This document shows positions 57,701 to 64,000 of a DNA stretch of 64,000 nt, piece after piece. The position numbers and the translations under genes were made by a program. The notes beneath the pieces were generated by a model that saw only the letters and a program-made list of their open reading frames with translations, was not told the DNA's origin and made no database searches. The stretch is from Blumeriella jaapii (taxonomy: Eukaryota > Ascomycota > Leotiomycetes > Helotiales > Drepanopezizaceae): assembly GCA_009599575.1 (NCBI GenBank), contig VWND01000004.1, forward strand, positions 798,001 to 862,000, given 5' to 3'. Within the stretch, counting starts at the first letter, position 1. Every line of letters starts with the position of its first letter.

Positions 57701-60700
57701 CTTGAGGTGTCAGAGTTAAAGAGGGATTTAGAACTCGCAAAAGCCGAGCTCGAAAACACCAAGAGCCAAATGGAGCAATACAAGTCCATCAGCCAGTCGT
57801 CCGAGGAAGAGTTAGCCAGCTTCAATGCCACTCAGGATCAATACCGCGAGGAGATGGATAGCATCATCGAGGAGAAAGATACCAAGATCCGCGAGCTCCA
57901 ACAAAGAGTCGATGACATCTCATCCGAATTGACCAATACTAACAACGAATTGACTTCTCTGCGAAATGGTCAGTCCGAAGTTGCTCGTCAAGCGGAGGAG
58001 GAGAAGGCGACTCTTCAAGCAGAGATATCTCGTCTCAAGGACGAGGACGAGAAGCATGCGACTGCGGCACAGTTTCACCAGCAAGACCTTCGAGCACAGG
58101 CGGCCATCGCAACCAAGGCCCAGCAAGATTACGAAAACGAGTTGGTCAAACATGCCGAAGCTACGAAGCTACTTCTAGCTCTGCGAACCGAGCACAACAA
58201 ACTCAAGAGTGAATCGTCTACTCTCAAAGCGGAGGCTGAATCTGCCAAGGTAGCTCTGAGCCAAAGCCAAAGCTCCTGGGAAGATCGCCGAGAGCAATTC
58301 GAGAAGGAGCTGAAGGAGCTGAGGACTAGACGTGATGATCTAAATTCTCAGAACAAGCTGCTCCATCAGCAACTGGAGGACGTAGGTACTCAAATTACCG
58401 GTTTGCAGCAAAGTCGCGCAGTGGAAGCTGGGTCCCCTGCAGTGGAGTCCACTGGTGATCGAAATGTAGATGGCCTTCGGGAGCTTAATGTCTTCCTGAG
58501 AAGAGAGAAAGAAATTGTGGAAGTCCAGTATGAGATGAAGGTTCAGGAAGCCAAACGTTTGCAACAGCAGCTCGATTACGCACAGTCTCAACTCGACGAG
58601 GCCCGACTTAAACTCGACCAAGAGCGCCGACAAAATGCCGATGGTAGCCGAAGCTCTGTTGCTCACAAGGACCTCATGGAGAAGCTCAGCGAGCTAAATC
58701 TATTCCGTGAAAGTAGTATCACTCTTCGTAACGAAGCTCGCCAAGCACAGAGTCAGTTAGCTGAGAAAACTAGGCGGGTCGAAGAACTTCTGGAGCAAAT
58801 TCAGCCATTGGAAACCAGAATACGAGAGCTCGAGCAAGGAAAGGAGACCACGGGTGAAGAGATGCGATTATTGCAAGAGGACCGAGATAGATGGCAGAAG
58901 CGTACTCAAGACATTATCTCAAAATATGACCGAATCGACCCAGCTGAGATGGAACAGCTTAAAGAGACCATCGAGTCATTACGTGCTGAGCGCGATACTT
59001 TGCTCGAGGAACAACAACCTTTGCAGGAGAAAATCCAGGGTTTGGAAGCTGACAAGACTTTATGGCAACAATCACGAACAAAACTGATTGATCAAGCTAA
59101 GGAGCGTAATCGCATCAACTTGAACCAAAACAAGGAGCGTACAGCGGAGAGAGATGCTGCAATTCAGGAGAAGGAGAGTCTCGAACAAAAACTCAGTGGC
59201 CTCCAGCACGAACTTGAAACAGCCATCCAGGAGAAGGAGTCAACTGAGCAACAACTCACATCCCTAGGCCAAGAGCTAGAAACAGCTAGATCAGAGCGCG
59301 ATCAAGCCCTACAAAACGCCTTTACAGTTCCTCAGCACGCACCGACTCCTGCGGCTGCACCGCAAGATAACTCGGCATTTGTGCAGCAAATCGCAGAATT
59401 GCGTAGTGAGCTTGAACAGGTCAAGCAAGAAAAGTTATCACTGGAAGCTCAGGTCAAGGAACTGGGAGAACAACTCGAGAAATCCAATGCCGAACGAGAC
59501 AACGCCATTGCAGAACTTGCAGAAGCACGGTTGAAGACAACCCCCCCGACTTCTGATGACACCTCACAAAATGGAACGGAAGAAGGACAAATCGAAGAGA
59601 CGCCTAGCTCAGGGCTCGGAGACGAGCAAAGAAAGGCTTTAGAAGATCGCGTTGCTGCTGCAGAGTCCAGAGTCAAGGAGGCGGAAGCAAAGGTCAGTAA
59701 AATGGAGGAGGACATGGATACTAAGTTGCGTGAACGTTCCGAGAAGATGAAGACGGCATTGAACAAGAAGCTTGTTGAGTCCAGAGAATCTCAAAAGGCC
59801 GAAATTGCAGCCGAATTCGATTTGCGTTTGGAACAGGAGAAGCAAATCTGGCTAGCAGAGAACAAGGTCGCTCAGAATCCCCAGCCTTCTGCCACGCCAT
59901 CAAAGGTGACCACGGACTCTAAGTCTGCCGCCGAGATAGCACCCGGCACACCGGCAACTCCAAGTCAACAGCCGCAAACAAGCCCGGCATTCCCTAGCAT
60001 GTCCGAGAAGGAAGTAAAGGATTTTCTAGCTAGCAACCCTACCGCCAAAGACATCTTGAAAAACAACATTCAAAGATTAGCCGCGATCCAAACGCAAAAG
60101 GTTAAAGATGAGCATGCCAAAGAGACCCAGAAGCTCATGGATGAACACGCACGATCATTGGCCGATATCTCCCAAAAGGCCGAAGCTGCAAAGGCAAATG
60201 CAGTCACAATGGAGTCCAAGAAGTCTGCATTGAGAATCAATATGACGGAGAACAAGGCCCGGAACGCGACCGGGAAGTTGGAAATTGTTGAGAAAGCTGC
60301 TCACGAAACCCCAGAGCGACCTGTTGGAGAGGTCTGGGAGGATGTCAAGGCTTGGAAGCCATCAGTGCCTGCTCCGGCGGCCACTGGCGCTCCTGCCGCA
60401 CCTACAACTGCTCCTGGTATGATACTTGCCCATTTCCAAGATTTTCCATGACTAACATAGTAAAGTACAAGCCCAGAATGCTGCACAATCAAGTAGCTCA
60501 ATTGCCACAAATTCTACGCCGAGTGAGGTCAAAAATGAAGCCGCAGCTTCGTTGTCGCTGCTTATTCCGCCACCTCAACAGCCACCTCCGCCGCGTCGAG
60601 CATCACAGGCATTGAACAACGGTCCAGAGCAAAATGGCGCGATGGCCATCCCTCCTAGCAATATTCCCAACGTAAGTTCGCAGTACCTTACAAGCAGAAT

Positions 60701-61017
60701 AGAAGCTAACTATCCCCTAGGCCCCTGTTAACAACCAGCAGCGTGTGTCGTCGATCCCAACAATGCGGGGAGGTGCAGCAGTTCGAGCTCGTGGGGGAGC
60801 GTCTCAGATTAACCAGGCACGTGGAGGTGCAGGCGGACAAGGAGCACACAGTGGCAGAGGAGGTCGAGGTAGAGGCGGTCCACCGGCTGGTGGAATGAAT
60901 GCTCATGCACCTCCTTACAGCCCAACCGGCCAAGCAGGCATCAAGCGGGGTAGGGAAGATGGATTGGTCGGCGGCGGTGGTCAACAACACGGTGCGAAGC
61001 GACCTCGAGGTGGTTAA
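54721..61017 (+). CDS. MLP1: Nuclear pore basket protein MLP1/TPR
   Basis: Four exons (54721-55012, 55077-60416, 60472-60671, 60721-61017) encode 2,042 residues. Mlp/TPR proteins form filaments of the nuclear basket, retain unspliced mRNA, and anchor mRNA-export and telomere factors. Nearly all of exon 2 is heptad coiled coil rich in Glu, Gln, Lys and Leu with few prolines, consistent with the family. The conserved central region includes KLRNLYQAEKRRGDRLAAEV. After about residue 1,600 the protein turns Ser/Thr/Pro/Ala-rich. It ends in an RGG-type tail (RGGRGRGG, then AKRPRGG). The 60416/60472 junction needs acceptor ACAAG, and two nearer AGs give stops or wrong frames. The length suits filamentous fungal TPR (about 2,000). 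Whether this species has a second Mlp copy cannot be seen here. Confidence 0.93.
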
Positions 61018-61781
61018 TTCTAAAAGAGAATATAGGGAGTTCCGCTTTTGCCTGTATGATACCTGCTCATTGCATAGCCATCGGATGGTTTTATTTGATC
61101 AGGAGGAAAATCGGCGTTTATCAGGCGTTGGGATATTGTGGCATATTGTCATTGTACAACAGAGAACATGGCTATATGGAAAAAATCACATGATAACACA
61201 GCCCTGGACTGAACTGTTCATAATAGTTCTATCCAGCTGTGGTGGGCCTTCATTGCCCTTTTCCCATACAGAGTACCACATCTCCATCTCACGTACCGAT
61301 CTAACATTTACAATAGATAATTTCCGCAAAGGATCTGGTAGCTTAGACTCCTGTTTGCTTGATTTGCGGATGGGCGAGAGAGGGCTTGTGAATTGGATTC
61401 TGGAGTTTGGCTTCTTGGGGGCTGACTGCCCTCACCTGAGGTTTTAGCGAGATGTGTTAGCGAGATCATTGTAAATAGAGTTGACAATAGTGATTTGAGA
61501 GCTGTTGATAGCCGAGATGGACTTTTTGGGGGGAATGGAAAGATCAAGATCGTAGCTTGTAGATGGGTCATAGCACGTCTTTGGCTTGACCAATAGTAAG
61601 GTAGTAAACAGGAGGCTTTAGTGAAAAGATGGTTCAATGAGATGAGCCCATCGCATCCACATCTTCGTGGGTACAGCATCAGGTCATGATCGTCCTGGAA
61701 TTCTACAACCAGGTCTTACCTAAGCTCTACATAAAGCTCCTCTGCTGCCAGTCCTACGCCCCGTTTCCGCCCTCGGACTGC
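61018..61781. other. Convergent intergenic spacer
   Basis: This 764-bp interval lies between the 3' ends of MLP1 and COQ3. It has no conserved frame and no repeat. It must contain both transcript ends. Confidence 0.5.
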
Positions 61782-62633
61782 TCACAAATCCCTCCGTATC
61801 GCGAAAAAGTAATTGCCCAACTTTTCGCTTCCAGGAGCCTCTTTCCACCCCACACCAGGTATATAAACCACCCCCCTGACCATCGGGCTGTTCCAGCCTC
61901 CCGCTTTTAAGAAATACCCTCTCAACTCCTCTTCATTGATAAACTTCTCCCAGTCGTGCGTCCCGCGGGGCACAATCCTGGCCAAGTCCTCCGCAATCAG
62001 CTTCGTCGTCACCCAGCTCGCCCACGTTCGCGCAATAGTGCTCATCACTATCCAGCCCCCCGGCTTCACAAACGGCGTGCACAGGTCGAGGAACTCAGCC
62101 GGGTGCGTAATATGCTCGATGACTTCAAACAGGGACAGGACGTCGTATTTATGCTCCGCTGATGCCGGCTGCGGCAGTTCTTCGATGGACGTATGGATAT
62201 ATGTCAGTCTCCCCTGCAAGCTTGGATCCTGCCGCGCGTGGCCCTTCGCCACAGCCAGCACCTCAGGACTCGGATCAATAGCCGTCACGCTCCTAGTGCT
62301 GCCCAGTCGCGCGGCGCTCTCCGCGAATATGCCCCCTCCGCACCCAACATCCAGGTATCGGATCCCGTGAGCAGGCGGCGGATCGGGCTGCACGGCGTGG
62401 CAGCTCTTGATGAAGTCGTGGCGGAGAGGGTTCATGAGATGCAGCAGACGCGAAGATCCGTGCGGGTCCCACCATGTTGAGGCCAGAGCATTGAAGTGCG
62501 AGACTTCTTCTGGGTTGACGGACGAGGAGGTGCTGTGATGCCGGAACTGGTCTCGCACGAATCGGGGCGCGGTGCGGAGGAGGAGGTTGAGGTTGCGGAG
62601 AGAGGTTTGTTTGATTAGGGGGGTTGCCATCAT
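61782..62633 (-). CDS. COQ3: Ubiquinone biosynthesis O-methyltransferase COQ3
   Basis: A single exon of 283 residues. COQ3 performs both O-methylation steps of ubiquinone synthesis with S-adenosylmethionine, on the matrix face of the mitochondrial inner membrane. The first 38 residues are Arg/Leu/Ser-rich with no acids before RDQF, as expected for a presequence. Family landmarks follow: SHFNALASTWWDPHGSSRLL, the SAM-binding LDVGCGGG (residues 94-101), and SLFEVIEHITHPAEFL. Late landmarks are GTHDWEKFI and GVVYIPGVGW. The frame is open 20 codons upstream, but the MMATPLIKQ start opens the presequence. The yeast enzyme is 312 residues. Confidence 0.95.
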   Translation of the reverse strand: MMATPLIKQTSLRNLNLLLRTAPRFVRDQFRHHSTSSSVNPEEVSHFNALASTWWDPHGSSRLLHLMNPLRHDFIKSCHAVQPDPPPAHGIRYLDVGCGGGIFAESAARLGSTRSVTAIDPSPEVLAVAKGHARQDPSLQGRLTYIHTSIEELPQPASAEHKYDVLSLFEVIEHITHPAEFLDLCTPFVKPGGWIVMSTIARTWASWVTTKLIAEDLARIVPRGTHDWEKFINEEELRGYFLKAGGWNSPMVRGVVYIPGVGWKEAPGSEKLGNYFFAIRRDL

Positions 62634-63060
62634 CGTCGCTTCTAGTCTGACGGTGCTCAATTGAATCTCCAGATGATGTTTGTTGACAGGCAATTAGTTG
62701 ACCTGTGTAGAGCGAACTGGTGATGGTGATGGCGTTGTTGATCGAGAAAGTATTTTGGCGTGGAGAACAAGACAACGTCCAAGCTCCCGCCCCGGCATTT
62801 CCTCGGTTCAACCTCGCTGACAGGAGCTCAGGTATTTCGGTCTTCGTAAGCCGTTTGCAACTTGTGATCCATTCAAAAGACCTCACACTCTACAGAGTAT
62901 CCTTCGTTCTTCCGACAAACTTGTATATTTATATTCTCATCTTTTTCACAGCACATTTCCCTGGGCGACCAAGCATCGAAAGTGCAGTTTCAACAGCGGA
63001 GCAGCGGGGTAATTCCAACGTCTCAGTCCCCCTCACACCACTCGCAGCATAGCAGCAGCA
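62634..63060. promoter_or_regulatory. Divergent promoter interval, COQ3 / RIB3
   Basis: This 427-bp interval separates the two starts. Near 62,920-62,960 the plus strand is T-rich. No specific regulator site is identified. Confidence 0.5.
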
Positions 63061-63849
63061 ATGCCTTCCTCGGCCATTGCCCAGCAGTTCGACAGCATAG
63101 AAGACACAATTGAAGCCTACAGTTCGTCAATTCCTCCCCTCCTGTTCCTCCAAATTTCAAACCTCCTCTCTCCCGGCTCGAGCAAACAGTTTTAACATCT
63201 CTCCATAGAAAATGGAGAGTTCATAGTCGTTCTTGACGACCTCTCCCGCGAGAACGAAGGCGACCTGATCATCGCCGCGGAAGACACCACGCCCGAGAAG
63301 ATTGCCTTCATGGTCCGCTACACCTCGGGCCTCATCTGCGCGCCCATGACGCCCGCCCTGACGACGCATTTCGACCTCCCGCAGATGGTCGCCGCGAACG
63401 AGGACCCGAACCGCACCGCCTACACCGTGTCCATCGACGCCGAGTCGCCCGAGACCACCACGGGCATCTCGGCGCACAATCGCGCCCTGACGTGCCGGAC
63501 GCTGGCGAGCAAGGACGCGACGAAGGCGAGCTTTCGCCGGCCGGGCCATGTGTTCCCGCTGCGGGCGCGCGAGGGCGGCGTGCGGGAGAGAGCGGGACAC
63601 ACGGAGGCGGCGGTGGAGTTCTGCAGGTTAGCCGGGAAGAGGGAGGTCGGTGTGATTTGCGAGTTGGTGGAGGATGGCGAGGAGGTGGAGGGGCGGGCGC
63701 TGAGAAGGGGGCCGGAGATGATGAGGAGGGATGGCTGCTTGGCTTTTGGGAAGAAGTGGGGGCTCAAGGTGTGCACGATTGAGGATCTGGTCGAGTATGT
63801 CGAGAGGACCGAGGGGAAGCTGGCGAAGAAGGCGAATGGAACGTCATGA
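63061..63849 (+). CDS. RIB3: 3,4-dihydroxy-2-butanone 4-phosphate synthase
   Basis: Two exons, 63061-63121 and 63209-63849, with an 87-bp intron (donor GTTCGT), encode 233 residues. RIB3 turns ribulose 5-phosphate into 3,4-dihydroxy-2-butanone 4-phosphate plus formate, supplying the xylene-ring carbons of riboflavin. The signature DDLSRENEGDLIIAAE, which binds substrate and metal, starts at Asp30. TGISAHNRALTCRTLAS, RRPGHVFPL and RAGHTEAAVEFCRLAG follow, with the catalytic-loop and metal His residues present. The usual SAxDR has Asn instead of Asp here. It is monofunctional, without the GTP cyclohydrolase II domain fused in bacteria and plants. The yeast enzyme is 208 residues. Confidence 0.96.
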
Positions 63850-64000
63850 GGTCGTGGATGCGAGTGCATTGAGTAAGGCGTTTGATCTGTGCCACTCCAA
63901 AAGAATCCGTGTTATTACAAACCGAGATCCTCACGGTCTGGTAAGTGCTTCACGTCGGACTTATAATGAGCGATTTTCGGTGACTGTTTTCGCTTCTTTC

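Overview
The window is nuclear DNA of a filamentous ascomycete (Pezizomycotina). The evidence is short GT-AG introns of 47-132 bp, often with CTAAC or CTRAY-like branch sites, close fungal housekeeping orthologues, and fungal-only families such as the fungal rhodopsin-fold membrane proteins, FMP27 and a YML020W-type protein. I cannot name the genus. Seventeen protein genes are supported. I saw no tRNA, rRNA, CRISPR array, transposase or reverse transcriptase.

Layout. 0-1.5 kb: a bZIP factor with ten tandem 24-26-residue repeats. 1.5-5.1 kb: repeats and poly-G only. 5.1-7.7 kb: a head-to-head pair of mitochondrial large-subunit ribosomal proteins (uL4m, mL38). 8.3-13.7 kb: RRP5, broken by one frameshift. 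14.4-17.0 kb: a YML020W-like alpha/beta hydrolase-type protein. 17.7-19.3 kb: DOT1. 19.5-21.6 kb: ATG16 and YPT7, divergent. 22.6-24.1 kb: an SLC35F5/YML018C-like transporter. 25.0-26.6 kb: a rhodopsin-fold membrane protein. 28.3-37.1 kb: the giant lipid-transfer protein FMP27, broken by three frameshifts. 39.7-41.2 kb: a four-finger C2H2 factor. 41.2-51.4 kb: a 10-kb stretch with no recognisable gene, rich in satellites and GTAC-type palindromes. 51.4-52.2 kb: a DsbA-like (FrnE-type) protein. 53.2-54.1 kb: TFIIE beta. 54.7-61.0 kb: the nuclear-basket protein MLP1/TPR. 61.8-62.6 kb: COQ3. 63.1-63.8 kb: RIB3.

How it fits together. Most genes are housekeeping: ribosome biogenesis, mitoribosome, chromatin, autophagy and vacuole fusion, membrane contact sites, general transcription, nuclear pore, ubiquinone and riboflavin. 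They are not a metabolic cluster, but several are arranged head to head, and two of those pairs join partners in one process (uL4m/mL38; ATG16/YPT7). Several genes have budding-yeast orthologues that I recall lying on chromosome XIII, which suggests retained ancestral linkage.

The points most worth a second look are the repeat array in the bZIP protein, four single-base frameshifts that all run in the same direction in two otherwise intact conserved genes, the roughly thirty GTACTGTAC/GTACAGTAC sites scattered through non-coding DNA, and the long gene-free region upstream of the C2H2 regulator. I found no clear case of a wholly new biological system.
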